From positions 8,342,501-8,406,500 of the forward strand of contig CP126192.1 of assembly GCA_030272155.1 (NCBI GenBank): a DNA stretch of 64,000 nucleotides, read 5' to 3'. The position numbers and the translations under genes are program-made. Positions 18,145 to 30,017 of the stretch are shown one piece after another (positions within the stretch are counted from its first letter, which is position 1; each line of letters begins with the position of its first letter). The notes below the pieces were generated by a model. It ran no database searches and was not told the DNA's origin. It saw only the letters and a program-made list of their open reading frames with translations. This stretch comes from Tetradesmus obliquus (taxonomy: Eukaryota > Chlorophyta > Chlorophyceae > Sphaeropleales > Scenedesmaceae).

Positions 18145-21100
18145 GTTGCGACATGCCCTGCTGGCATGGCCTTGCACAATAGCTTCGCTACTGCTGATGC
18201 ATTAAATTCCTGCTGTCTAATCGCCTGCACATCATTTCCCTGAGCACTATATGTACCAAACGTATCGATTGCTGGTATGCAGGGCGGTGGCAGGCGAGCA
18301 GCAAACCGCATGCGCGGGCGAGAGCTGCGCAACAGGCGCCGCAACGAGCAGCAGCAGCGCGCAGCAGCAGCAGCCCAGCCAGGCAGCGGCAGCGATTCAG
18401 AAGAGGTGCGACAATTGCAGCTTGCTGCCTTGCGCAGGCTTCCTGCAGCATTGCTGCAGCTGTTGAGGCGGCATGCACACCGCAGTGTGCAGCGGATTGA
18501 GTTGGCATGCTGGCACCGCATCAACGCAGCGGCACATCAGCGCAGCAGGCACAGCATGCAGGATGGCGGCAGTCGCTGCGCATGCTTGCTGGTGTGCGTG
18601 CTTGCCTGCGTGATGATGCAGAGAGGAGCCGCTGAACAGGCGCGTTGCTCTGCTCCCAATACAGCAGCATGTTTCATCTCACTGCAAGGACTTGCCGCTG
18701 CGGCACTGCTTGCTTGCTTGCTTGCAGGATGAAGAGGAAGAGGAGCCGCTGAACAGGCGCGAGCAGACGCGGCTCTCTCCTTGCAACACATTCCTCGCAG
18801 GACTCACCGCTGCTGTGCTGCTGTGCTGCGTGTTCTCCCTTGCGTGTTTGGCAGGATGAGGAAGATGAGGAGCCACTAAACAGGCGCGAGCAAGCGCGGC
18901 GGGACCGGCAGGATGCCCGCGCTGCTGCAGAGGCTGCGCGCAACGCCAAGGATGCAAAGATCAGCGCGTATCGGGAGAAGCAGGAGAAGAAGGAAAAGGA
19001 ACGAGAAGAGCGGGAGAAAGCGCAGGTAAGAGCAGCTGCAGTTGTTACTTTGACCAGGTTTGACTGTGCTGGCAGTTTGGCTGTTCGTTAGCAGGTCGAT
19101 TGAGGAGCTGGAGGGCCCGCAGGTGGCAGCAGCTGCAACTGCTATTGGCAGCGCAAAAGGCAGCGGCTCGCTATGCGCTCGACTGATGTGCTTTGCTGCT
19201 GCCGCTGCTGCTGCTTCACTCTTTCTTTCAGGCGGAGGAGATGCGGCGTGCTGCTGAGGAGAAGCAGAAGGCTGAGGACGAGGAGGCGGCCAAGTGGCTG
19301 GGCATGATCAGCGTGGAGCAGACGGTGCGTGCAGCATGGCAGCACGGCACTCAGATTTCATGTGCTGCAACTATGTTTACTCGGTGTGCACTGATACATC
19401 GAGGGCTATGCTGTTGCCAGACTGGGCATGATCAGCGTGGAGACATGGTGCGCTACGTTATTCTATCTGGTCAATGGGCAGTTGCACATCCATGAGCTGT
19501 GTTGCCGCCAGGCTAGGCATGATGATGTCCGCAGCAAGCAAAGCCCAGCACTCAGAAGTCCTGCAAGATGCTCAATGAGTGCTGCGGGACTCTGCCCTCA
19601 ATGGGTCCTGCAGATGCTGCATCTGGCCTGGGTGCCGGCATCATGCATGACCCAGTTGGCAGCTATATTGCTTGAACCACATGTTACCGGCTTGTTGTGG
19701 CGCTGTGTGCTGCTGTGTGCTGCTGCAGGGCACCATTGAGGAGGAGGCAGCAGCAGAGGACCAGGGGCTGCTGGGGCGCTTCATTGACTACATACAGGTG
19801 GGCAGCAGCAGACGCGGCTGCCATGAAAGTGCAGCGCTCGTACAGCTAGCCAGCTGTGTCGGCCGTTTGTGCGTTGCTGCTGCAGTTGAAGTCATTGGCA
19901 GCAGTGCCAAATAGGGCGTCAAGTTGTGCAGTGTTGTGCGCGAGCAGCGGGCTCTGGGGGCACACTGTTGTGACTGCAACCTATGCAATGCCTGCCATGC
20001 TCCCAGCAACAGTGCCAGGCGCAAGGGGCTCCACTTGCCTGCTACACCGTGGCTGTTGGTGCCTTCGCCAGCTTGCCGCGTCCGGCAGCCGTGAGCAGCA
20101 ACAGCCGTCTGCAGTCGCAGCCACACACGCGCCTCGCAAGCCTTGTTGCTTTCTTTCTGTTGCTGCTCTGCGGTCGCGCAAGGTGGCGCCCATTGAGAAG
20201 GCGGCCGCCATGCTTACAACTGCGCTATTGATCTGAGGCCTCATGCGTGCTATTTGCATGTGCCCTGCTGTTGCTGCGCTGCAGCCGCGCTGCAGCCGCG
20301 CAAGATGGTGCCGGTTGAGGCCGCTGCCGCCATGCTCACAACTCTGTTACAGAACCGCTGTTGCTTCTGTTCAGGCGTAATTTGCGCCTGCCCTGCTGTT
20401 GCTGCGCTGCAGTCTCGCAAGATGGTGCCCATTGAGGAGGCAGCAACCGAGTTTGGGCTGCGCTCCAGCGAGGTGGTGGACAGGATCCAGGGGCTGGAGA
20501 GCATGGGCCGGCTCACAGGTGGGGGGGGGGGGGGGTGCATGGGCTTGGGCTGGTGAGGATGCTTGTTGCAGGGCTGTAGGGGTGTGTAGCGCTAGTCCTA
20601 GTGAGGTGGTAGGCAGGATCCAGGGGCTGGAGAGCATGCATGCTCTCATATGTGCGGACACACACACAAGCACGCGCACACATACACATGCTCACGCGTG
20701 TGCGTGCATGCGTGCGCACATGCACAGTCGCGCACCCAAACACCGCACCCACGCGCGCGCACATGCACATGCACCCAAGCATGCCGCCTCGCCCGCATGC
20801 ATGCACACGCACACGTGCACGCTTGCGCGGGCACACACGTGCGCATGCGCACTCACCCAGGCAAGCACACGCGCACCTACATTCGCACATGCACGGATGC
20901 CTACGTACTTACGCACGCGCATGTACATGCACTCAGATGCGCACATGCCCACACCCAGACACACGCGCGCGCACATGTACATGCATACACGCACAAGCAC
21001 GCGCTCACACGTGTACACGCGCACACATGCATACATGTGCAAGCTCGCATGCTCACGCGCACACATGCATACACGCTCAAGCACGCGCGCACACGCATGC

Positions 21101-21969
21101 TCAGGTGTGCGTGTGCACGTATCCTCACATGCACACTTGCGCACACCTTGACTTGCACCCATGCACTCACGCGCGCCCGCATGCCCGCAATCACGCACAC
21201 GCACACGCTTGTGCGCGCACACATGTGTGCACACACACATGCGCACACACATGCACACACTCACACATAACGTGTTCAGTGAACACGCGCACGCACCCAC
21301 ATGCTTGCGCACATGCCCACACCTGCGTGCGCGTCCGTGCGCATACGTCCACACTCACCGACGCGCGCGCGTGCGCAGGTATGCATGCTGAAACACATGC
21401 ACACGCGCGTGCACACATCCACACGTGCACATGCGCGCGCGCACGCGTATGCTCGTGTGTGCGCGTGCATGCGTGCGCGTGCATGCGTGCACATGCACCG
21501 AAATCATGCAACACATATCAACCTGCACCTGCACACGCGCACTAAGGCACCCAGGCACGCACACACACCTGCTAATCCCAATGCGCTTGGCGAGTCAAAT
21601 GTGACTGCCACATGCTCCTGCTGCTGCTGCTGCTGCTGTCGCAGGCGTCATGGACGAGCGCGGCAAGTTCATCTTGTCATCGCTTGTGTTGCTGCTCCTG
21701 CTCCTGCTGCTGCTGTTGCTGCCGCTGCTGCAGGCGTCATGGACGAGCGCGGCAAGTTCATCTACATCAGCCGCCCGGAGATGGAGGCCGTGGCAGCACA
21801 CATCCGCGCCAAGGGCCGCATCAGCATTGCAGCGCTGGCAGCGCAAAGCAGCGACCTGATCGATCTGGAGGCGCGAGTGGCGCCAGCAGCAACAGCAACC
21901 GGCAGCGGCAAGCCCATGATTGATTTTGATGACATGGTTGCGGGCGGGGAGCCGGTGGCGGTGGCATGA
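17798..21969 (+). CDS. DDRGK1: DDRGK domain protein 1 (UFBP1), UFMylation adaptor, 7 exons
   Basis: ER-anchored adaptor that recruits the UFM1 ligase UFL1 for UFMylation of ribosomes and ER proteins. Exons 17798-17938, 18283-18405, 18855-19025, 19232-19324, 19729-19797, 20413-20518 and 21734-21969 join in phase to exactly 312 residues (human 314). Residues ~4-27 form a membrane anchor (AVLALAVLVGLVVGLAAYV). Next come an acidic patch, an Arg-rich segment (RELRNRRRNEQQQR) and a long charged helix rich in Glu, Lys and Arg. The C-terminal winged-helix/PCI region has IEEEAAAEDQGLLGRFIDYI, RKMVPIEEAATEFGLRSSEV, then the family signature VMDERGKFIYIS and KGRISIAALAAQSSDLI. ATG 17798 opens directly into the anchor. 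The signature reads DERGK rather than DDRGK. Confidence 0.95.
18108..18143. repeat. (CAG)n tract, DDRGK1 intron 1
   Basis: Twelve pure CAG units, preceded by CTG so that the run begins CTGCTGCAG. No exon follows it directly. Confidence 0.8.
18615..18790 (+). repeat. Exon echoes of DDRGK1 exon 3 (acceptor plus 5' end)
   Basis: Two copies, near 18615-18650 and 18728-18780, of the acceptor and first ~45 bases of exon 3 (DEEDEEPLNRREQ) upstream of the real exon. The second still reads DEEEEEPLNRREQT in frame with an intact AG, so it could act as an alternative 3' splice site. Confidence 0.8.
20165..20350 (+). repeat. Exon echoes of DDRGK1 exon 6 (acceptor plus 5' end)
   Basis: Two copies, near 20170-20240 and 20285-20350, of the exon 6 start (SRKMVPIEEAA). 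A 3' end plus donor echo lies at about 20590-20640, and an echo of the exon 7 start (VMDERGKFI) at about 21645-21682. Confidence 0.8.
20521..20535 (+). repeat. G15 homopolymer directly behind a splice donor
   Basis: Fifteen G follow the GT of the DDRGK1 exon 6 donor. The run could form a G-rich structure at the 5' splice site. Confidence 0.8.
20649..21568. repeat. ~0.9 kb alternating purine-pyrimidine tract (Z-DNA prone)
   Basis: Almost unbroken CA, CG, TG and TA alternation fills most of DDRGK1 intron 6. It gives shadow ORFs rich in His-Thr, Ala-His and Cys-Val on both strands. It is not a simple (CA)n: CACA, CGCG, CATG and TGCA words are mixed throughout. Confidence 0.9.
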
Positions 21970-23836
21970 GCGCAGCTTGTGTTGTAGCCACAGGCGGTGG
22001 GCTGTGATATGCGCGCAGTGCGCGTGGTAGCGCCGGGCTTAGCAACTGCTAGCATTAGATGCAGCTTTACGTTTGTGAGGTGTCACTATCTTGGTGCACA
22101 GCTAAGTATGCATCAAGCATAGCTGGCATGCGCTGGCCTGGCCGTGTTGTGAGGATGTGCAGCTGAGCTAGCTCACTACGTAAGCGTGATATCACGCTTT
22201 TAATTTAAAGCAGTGCGGCTGCAGTTGCACATTGCTGACATGTGCAAGTATAAGCAGAGCAGATGCTTGCCTTTTCAGGAAGTTCAACATGAAAGGATCC
22301 AAACTTCAGTCGATCGTGTCCTTACAATTTGCAGACGTGACATCACTTGTTGGAGACTTGCTGATATGAAACAAGTTAGCTGCATGCTGCCAGTAGTGGC
22401 AGCATGCAGAACATGTTTTTACAATCACATGCCGGCAGGTTCGGCACCACAATAGAAGCCTCCAAATGCTGCCCGGAACCAGCAAAGCGGCCAAGCAAAG
22501 TTACTACACTGCTGGTAGCATGTCTACGCTTCTGCAGAAGCGCTGGTGGCATCACCGGACCATCATGCTTCCAAGCAGGGGGGCTGCAAGCATTCATCAT
22601 GAAGGATTGTGATTATCACTGCTGTCTCTGGCAGCTGCCTGCTGCAGCAGAGATACGTCCATCTTGGGCGCCACGCGTTGCATCATCAGCAAGCACTGTG
22701 ACAGCCGTACACAGCATACCCTGTATCTGCCTCTGGTAGCAACATTCACACATTGGCAAACAACACAAACAGTAATCCAGCCAGTAGCTGTCTTCAAGCA
22801 AGGTGAGGAACATCGACGCATGTTTAGAGCAGCTGGCGTGAAAGGAGCAGCTTCCTTGCTGCTCACTCATCACACACGAGCCCACCATGGTTTAACCCAG
22901 CAAAAAGCTGCCTACCGCATGCTGCACGCACTGCATGCTCTGATGCATATGCAGCCAACAGCTACAATAACACGCCACAGCCCAAGAGGTTGCAGCCTCT
23001 TAGCAGATGCAAAACTGCATGCGCAACCATGCATACATGCTCCAGTCCTGCCCACAGTCACCTCCAAGAGCAAGATCACCGGCAGTGCCACTCTGGATGG
23101 TCCCGTCCCTGCCTTCTGTTTTGTTAAGGTTGACAAAGAACAATGAATCTAGATTGCAAAGTCACAGCAATCTCTTTGTCAACAGCAGGCAACATGTGCG
23201 CTCCAACCTTCAACGGCTGAGACATGAGTTGTGCACAGCCACGCCTGCAGTGTGCTCAGGCAGAATGCACGCCCAGCATCATATGTTGAACGAGCGCATG
23301 AGAACAAAGTACTGGCAGGGAAAGCAGGCTGCTACACACCCAGCCATCATTTGTTGAGCCAGAACAACTCTGTGAGGGACGAACTTTGTCTTGAAGACGA
23401 AAAGAAGCGAGTTGCAACCACCACCACATGGTTCGAATGTAATACCAAAGGGCATGCACAGCACATGGCATGTCAAGTGCCACAGCCAGATGCTGCAAAC
23501 TGTTGCATGGTGTGAGGATGCACATAACTGTGATGCACGAGTGAACAAACCCGCTGCAGCATGCAAATGACATACAACGCGCTGCATATAACCGACAACC
23601 CCTGTTTACAACAGCAGCATTCTTATAGTGTAAGTGTAAGTCACAATGACAAGCACGTCCAAGCGCTGTTTCTTTGCGGACATCTCCGCTGCAGCATCAA
23701 CACCGCCGCAGAAGAGCTCCACGCAAGAAGAAGATAACCTCATTCAAGCCGCGCCTGCGCGCAAGAGCAGTGCAGCTGTTTGCATTTCAACCGCAATTAA
23801 GGGTGCAATTCTTGTCCTGCAACGACCGACCGGCAG
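21970..23836. other. Intergenic between convergent DDRGK1 and membrane paralogue A
   Basis: About 1.87 kb expected to hold two 3' UTRs. A minus-strand TGTAA at 23606-23610, about 230 bases past the paralogue A stop, is a candidate poly(A) signal. No ORF here has supporting features. Confidence 0.5.
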
Positions 23837-25878
23837 TCAAGCCACGGAAGGGAGCAAGACTGCAACCTGCTCAGCCGCCACCCACAGCAGCAGCGACGCA
23901 GCACAGCACACCAACACATGGCTCAGCAGCAGGTGCCCAGGCAGCGGCAGCAGCACACTGCGATCTGCCATAACCTCCACATCCCTTCGCCTCCAAAATG
24001 ACAGCTTGTGGCGCAGCTCGATGACATACGATGCATACAGCGGCAAAAAGAATGTCACCATCAGTGCGGCATACGCCAGCAGCTGCGCATACACAGCGCC
24101 ATTTTCACATCTGTCCGGCAGCCCGAACGCATCCACGCCGGCTGCAGGCACGCCCGGCATAGCTCCAAGGTCTACTACTACATACAACAGTAGTTCCAAG
24201 GTGCCACGAAAGCCATTGCAGACTGATGTGGCCAGCTGCTGCATGCCTCGGACTTTATGCATCGCCAGAGGCGCGTTCCAAACCCACGACAGCGACTGAG
24301 CGGTTGCAAGCGGCAGCTGCAGCAGGTTGGCAGCTGTCGGGAGGCTGAAAATGCAGGAAATCTGCGCATCGCAGCAAACGGGTGGGGCAGGCACGCAGCA
24401 CAGCAGCAGCAGCAGCATGTCAGAAGGTGTGCGCCGCATCTGCTGGAACGCGACGCTGCTGTGTGGCACAGAGCGCAGCGTGGCGTGCTGCGCCAGCACA
24501 GGCTGCTGCTTGCTGCTGCTGTTGGTTGCATGGTCAACATCAACGCCTTGCAGTATCACCGGCTTGCAACATCACTGCAATTAAAACCTTCCATCTGCTT
24601 CACATGCTGAGAAACTCTGCAAAATCCATGTTAACATCACCGGCTTGCAACATCACCGCAGCTCTGCGCCCTCTGCTGCTGCTCATGCAAACCCTCACCA
24701 GCGTTGGCTGGGCGCAAGCGAAGCTGCGGCTCAGCAGGACTGCAAGTGAAGCTGCGACTCAGCAGCACTGCAAGTGAAGCTGCGGCTCAGCAACACTGCA
24801 ACTCCTCACCAGCCCATGCAAACCCTCACCAGCCCATGCAACGCGGCATTGCAGCTGCAGGCCAGCACCTGGCGCCGCTGAAATGAGCATGCGCTCCAAC
24901 AACAACAAGTGAGCAGGCAGCCTTACCTGCAGCTGCAGCAGCGGCGAAAACAGCGCGTATCCTGCCAGCACAATCGCAACTGGATGTGGCACTGGGCGCG
25001 ACTGCTGCATCCAGCGCGACATGATGTCATAACGCTGCTCGGCGACGGGTAGCAAGCCCATCAGCGTGCGCAGCAGCCGGTTGACCATGGTGATGCTGTG
25101 GCGCAGCCGCATGTATGCTTTGAGCTGCTTGTGCAGCAGCAGCAGCTGCAGCAGCGCCAGCAGCGTCAGCAGCGCCAGGGCCACCTGCACTGAGCCGGCG
25201 AGCGCGACGCTAGAGCGTGTCTGCTGGATGCGCATCAGCAGCTGTGCGCAACGGCGTCAGGAAACAGACGCGCAGCAGCAATATGTAAGTTTAGCACGCG
25301 TGTGCATGTGCAGAGCGCATGCAAACGTAGCCGGGAGTGGCAGCACTTGAAGGCAGCGACCGGGGCTTGCAGGAAAGCAACAGCTGGTCAACCAGTGCGT
25401 TTGACCATAACATGCGCCGGATGCATCTCTGTTTTCATGTGCTCACCTGGTTGAACAGCACCATGGACAGCCCCAGCATGTCTGCTCTGACCAGAAACCT
25501 GCACAGCATTAGCGTTTCAGCAACCCGTGCAATGCCTTGAATGGGAACAGCAATTGACCAGCAGGAAGTTTGCGGTCAAGGCCACTGTGCTGGGCCCATG
25601 TTAACCTCTCTGTGTGCTGCTACTGTTTAAACTGTTGCTACTGCTATGCTGCTACTGTTTAAACTGTTGCTACTGCTCTGTGTGCTGCTACTGTTTAAAC
25701 TGTTGCTACTGCTATGCTCGAATGTTTCTCACATGCTGACTTCGCTGCTTTTCCAGTACGCAGACTCATAGTCTGTGTTGTCCCCTGGAGAGCCGTACGC
25801 CCGCAAGAGCGGAGAAAGACGCACAACAGCTGCACCAGGAGGGCTGGCCCCCGGGTCTCCTGCATCGCTACTCGCCAT
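23837..25878 (-). CDS. Unrecognised multi-pass membrane protein, paralogue A
   Basis: Family not recognised. Exons 25878-25733, 25498-25447, 25241-24927 and 24361-23837 join in phase to 345 residues. The N-terminus (MASSDAGDPGASPPGAAVVR) precedes LLRAYGSPGDNTDYESAYW. Exon 2 codes FLVRADMLGLSMVLFNQ. Exon 3 has a hydrophobic helix (VALALLTLLALLQLLLL), a basic loop KAYMRLRHSI, and LAGYALFSPLLQLQ. Exon 4 has LSWVWNAPLAMHKVRGM, ELLLYVVVDLGAMPGVPAAG, VDAFGLPDRCENGAVYAQLL and two further hydrophobic stretches ending before the stop. About five membrane segments. The tandem copy 2 kb away has the same exon structure, which supports the model. Intron 1 holds three copies of a unit around CTGCTACTGTTTAAACTG (about 25620-25700). 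Subcellular site and role unknown. Confidence 0.8.
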
Positions 25879-27915
25879 TGAGCTTGGCAAACATCACCGC
25901 GTCATCGATCCACTTCCTTCGCTACTTTCAAAAAAGCGGAAGGAAGGGAGACCAGAAGCGGCCAGTCTGTGGTTCGTTACCAACGTGGGCACATGAGTCG
26001 GGTGTCAGCACACGTGCAGTGGCAGCTGTCCAACAAGCTCCACAGCTGTAGTATAACAATGAGATGATACCACGAATATGTCGGGGAGATGCAGAGGTGC
26101 TGCACGTTTCATTGTCATCATGACAAGAGGCATGTACAGTGACTGTACTACAGTCAGCCCAGTCACCCTCACACCTAAACCCGAGACACTCGAGGATTGC
26201 GCATTGCCTCAACACCGGAGCAGTTGCAGCCTTCCTGCATGCGCTGCTGCTCTGCCCAATGCGTGGCATAACGCCAGCAACTGAGGGTGGCAGCTGCTGG
26301 CTGGCCTGACACATCAAGCTGCTGCTCAGCAGCAGTGCTGCAGAGCTTGCCTCATATATCTTCATCACCTGCGTCATGCGCATGACTCATGCGTATGCGT
26401 CGCGGTAGCTGACGCTACATATTCCACTCCACCAAGAATAGGAGCCTCAATCAGTAGCCAATGAGAGGCGCATAAAGGGCGCCTGTAGAGCAGAGTCCGA
26501 CGCATGTTACATATATCAAGTATATTCTTTGTTACAGCTGCTACATCTGCCACAAAGGAGAATACCCAAACCTTGGCCCAGGCACCAGGCAAGCCCAGCA
26601 TCTCTCAAGCTAGAAAAGCAACATAACATTCTATACTGGCACACACCTACAACTGTGTGCTCCGGTTATGCCAAAAAAGCTTTGTGACTGTTGTCTGTGT
26701 TTCACACGCCATCCACAGGGCTGATCCGCAAACGCAGCCAATCAGAGTTGACCGAATCACGCTTGACATTGCATGGTTGCCCAAGGAATGCACACCAGCA
26801 GCAGTCATAGCAGCAGCTGACATGCTTGCCGCGTGCTTATGCAATGGACAGCTTCGATTGATAATACGCCATACTGCTGCAAAGATACAGCAAACAAGAA
26901 AGATACCTGATAACCGTTCTGGAACATCATGCACGCGCGCCTGCTGAAATATAGCTGTGGCAGCAAGAGTACAACATGTAGTATATATATTGTTTGCTGG
27001 CCGACCACCAACAGGGTTCCAGATCAGCTTGGGTCGGCCGCCACAGTGTGCAGTGCACGGAAGGGTTCCGCCCTTAAAAGATGGTTGCAAAAAACATCAG
27101 CACTCCAGGCATTTCAGCACAGCGTCAACTTCAACAGGCCATGCTTAACGTCCCAGACCATCTGCATACTGCACCGTGCAGTGACTGCAGGGGTGCAACT
27201 GTGTGTGCATGCGGGTCAATCGAACGGCACAAAGCACGTGTACTGAGCAGTGCAATGCATGCGCACCAGCCTGTTGATGTTCACCAGTATGCGGCGCAGG
27301 GCAGCCATGGCAGCACAAGTATAACCCAAAAGCATGTCAAGTGGCAAGGAACCCCTGCGTCCAGCAGCTTGTTGTGCTGAAATGCTGGCTAAGCAATCGA
27401 CGTAAAATATAACGGTCATTCGTTGCAACGCTGCATTGCCAGACAGCTAGCACGCCTCATCTCAGCAGGCATGGCATGAAGCTAAAACACGCACAGCAAA
27501 GTCAAATGCTGATTGCGGTTCTGGAATCACAAAGTCCTGCTGCATGTACCACCAAAGCATGCGCCCACAACCAACCTGCCGTGTGGTAGGCACTGCTTTG
27601 CTTTGCTGCTGCAGGTCCCGCCTTCGCACCCTGGTTCTCTCACACCCACATTCTCTGGCACAATGCATCCCTGCATGGCTTCAGCCAGGCAGCCGCCGCC
27701 ACTGTGCTACCTCAATGCGCAGGCAAACCCCACAAAATTCCACCAAATAACCACCAACTGCAACCTTCCAAGACCCAGAAGCAGAAACCAATGCTTCGGA
27801 GATGCACACCCGTCAACCAGGTGCAGGCAGCCCACCTTGCAGCGCTGTTCCTGATACATAACCAATCCAAGCCATCCTGCCCATCAGATTTGCAGGGTGC
27901 AGTAAAGCGCAGCGG
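25879..27915. other. Intergenic between tandem membrane paralogues
   Basis: About 2.0 kb between the paralogue A start and the paralogue B stop, both minus strand. It includes a member of the dispersed GAGCCAA repeat family (about 26423-26476). Small ORFs here show no codon bias or known motif. Confidence 0.5.
26423..26476. repeat. Dispersed short repeat, copy 1
   Basis: The core resembles CCACTCCA ... CAATCAGTAGCCAATGAGAG followed by GCGCAT. It is homologous to copies at about 50946-51003 and 60127-60157. Confidence 0.55.
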
Positions 27916-28451
27916 CTACCCATCCAGATTGACCGGTGTCAGGTACGGAGCTACCCCCTCCGCAACAAACCACAGCACGAGCGGCGCAGCAAAACAAACC
28001 AGAAAATGTGACAACACCGGCGAATCTGGCAGCGGCAGCAGCACGCTACGGTCTGCCTCAACCGCTACACGCCTGTCTTGCCAGAATGACAGCTTGTGGT
28101 GCAGCTCGATGACATATGACACAAACAGCGGCACAAACAAAGACATCATCAGAGTGCCATACACCAGCAGCTGCGCATACACAGCGCCACTCTCACACCT
28201 GTCTGGCAGCCCGAATGCATCCACGCCGGCTGCAGGGACACCCGGCATCACCCCTATGTCGATAATTATGTACAGCAACAGCTCATATACCCCTCGGAAG
28301 CTGCTGCAGACCGTTTTTGCAGCAGCGTGCATGCCAGGCAGCTTGTGCATTGATGAGGGAGAGCTCCAAACCCATGACAGGGCAGTAGCAGCACCCAGGG
28401 GCTGCAGCAGCACGCCAGCGCTGGTGGGTAAGGGGTATGCACAGGACGCCT

Positions 28452-28497
<46 letters not shown>

Positions 28498-30017
28498 ACA
28501 CACGCAGCTTAGAGCAGCAGGGAATGTAACACGTGCAGCACCAGGCATTGCTGTTGGTGATCTGCTCAGCAGGCTAGGATGAGGTGCAGCAAGCGGGGGC
28601 ACACGCCTTCAAGTTGTGCAGCCATGCCCTGTATGTTGAGCCCCTGCGAAGGGAATGCCAGCGTCTGCTGAGAGGAAGCCTCCGCGCATGTTTTTACTAC
28701 AACATATTTGTACGAAACACCAGCACACGCCAGACGAACGTTTACAAGCCATATGCAAACTCTCTGTCGACAGCAGGCGCGGCATACCTGCAGGTGCATC
28801 AATGATGGAGAGAACATATACGCTGCGAGTGCTGCAGCAGCACCGTGCTGCCCCGGGGCGCCCCACTTGGTGATCACGTCGTAGCTCCGGTTGATTGCTG
28901 GCAAGAAGAAGACAGCGCAGCGCAGCGCTCTGATGGTACAGGTGATGCAGTGCCTGTACCGCAGGTAGACACCCAGCTGCTTGCGCAGCAGCAGCAGCTG
29001 CAGCACAGCGAGCAGCAGCATGCAGGCTGTTGCTGCTTGCGTGTTGGACTCCATGACCAGGCGTGGCGTGCCGGGGCGGCGCAGCAGCGGCAGCAGCAGC
29101 AGGGTGCCCTACAGGAGATTGGGCAGCAAGGAACACACATGATGTGGCTTGAGTTGGTGCCAGGATGCAGTGCTGTGGATGATTGGTGCCCGGGCTTCAA
29201 ACGCAAGGCCAAAGCTCGGCTGCTGTGCTGCGTTTTGCAAACATGTACATGCTTGCTGCACGGCGTGCAGCATTTGCTTGAGGCCGCAAGCTGTGCAGCA
29301 GCTGGCACTGCAACGGCAGCTGCTTGGCATTTGTCATGATCAAGCACTGCATGACTTGTAGGTTCATGCTGCATGCCTGTAGAGCTAGCTGCTGGCTGAG
29401 TTCTGCTGCAGTGCCTGCACGGCAAGCTGCAACGTGCCAAATCATCTGCTGACACATGATTGAGGTATGTTACGGCTGCATGATGCATGATGCATGCCTG
29501 CAGTGCCACCTGCTGGGCTGCGCTGCAGGGCCTGCACGGCAAGCTGGAATGTGCCAACAATCTGCTGACACATGATTGAGGTATTTTAATGACACTGCAT
29601 GTGTTACGGCTGCATGATGCACGCCTGCATGCCAGCAATGCCACCTGCTGTGCTGCGCTGCGCTGTGCTGCAGCACTGCAGTGCCTGCACGGCAAGCTGC
29701 TGCTCACCGTGTTGCACACAGACATAGTGAGCCCCAAGGCATCCGCTTTTGAAATAAACCTGCAGATTGAGGGGTTCGAACGCACGGCCAAGCACTTGAA
29801 GGAGCTGATCAATGCCGGGAGACCGGTGCAGCATGAGTAGCAGCAGCAAGGGGTTACTGCTGCCTCAGCAGGCGACTCACATGGCAGCTTCGGGGCTCTG
29901 CCAGTACAGCGATTCATAGTTGCGGCTGGGGCCGCTCCCGCAACCAGAATACGCACGCAACAACCAAGAGAGTCTCACAACGGGGCGGTCATCGTCGCTG
30001 TCAGCGTATTCATCCAT
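27916..30017 (-). CDS. Unrecognised multi-pass membrane protein, paralogue B
   Basis: Tandem paralogue of the gene at 23837-25878, family not recognised. Exons 30017-29881, 29759-29708, 29108-28788 and 28449-27916 join in phase to 347 residues. Exon 2 is 52 bases in both genes and codes FISKADALGLTMSVCNT. The start ATG at 30017 gives MDEYADSDDDRPVVRLSWLL, then NYESLYWQSPEAAM at the first donor, matching A. Strongest conservation is in exon 4: ALSWVWSSPSSMHKLPGM, MPGVPAAGVDAFGLPDRC and SYVIELHHKLSFW. Divergence outside this block is substantial, so the duplication is not recent. The acceptor of exon 4 is preceded by a sense (CTG)n run. Intron 2 has three copies of a ~120-base segment around GCCTGCACGGCAAGCTG (29390-29710). 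Confidence 0.8.

Noticed and set aside
20650-21560. His/Thr/Ala-rich ORFs of 200-300 residues
   Set aside because: Shadows of the alternating purine-pyrimidine tract; they occur on both strands and lie between DDRGK1 exons 6 and 7.
22000-23600. Small ORFs of 60-160 residues between DDRGK1 and paralogue A
   Set aside because: No motif, no coherent splice structure, and location expected for two 3' UTRs.
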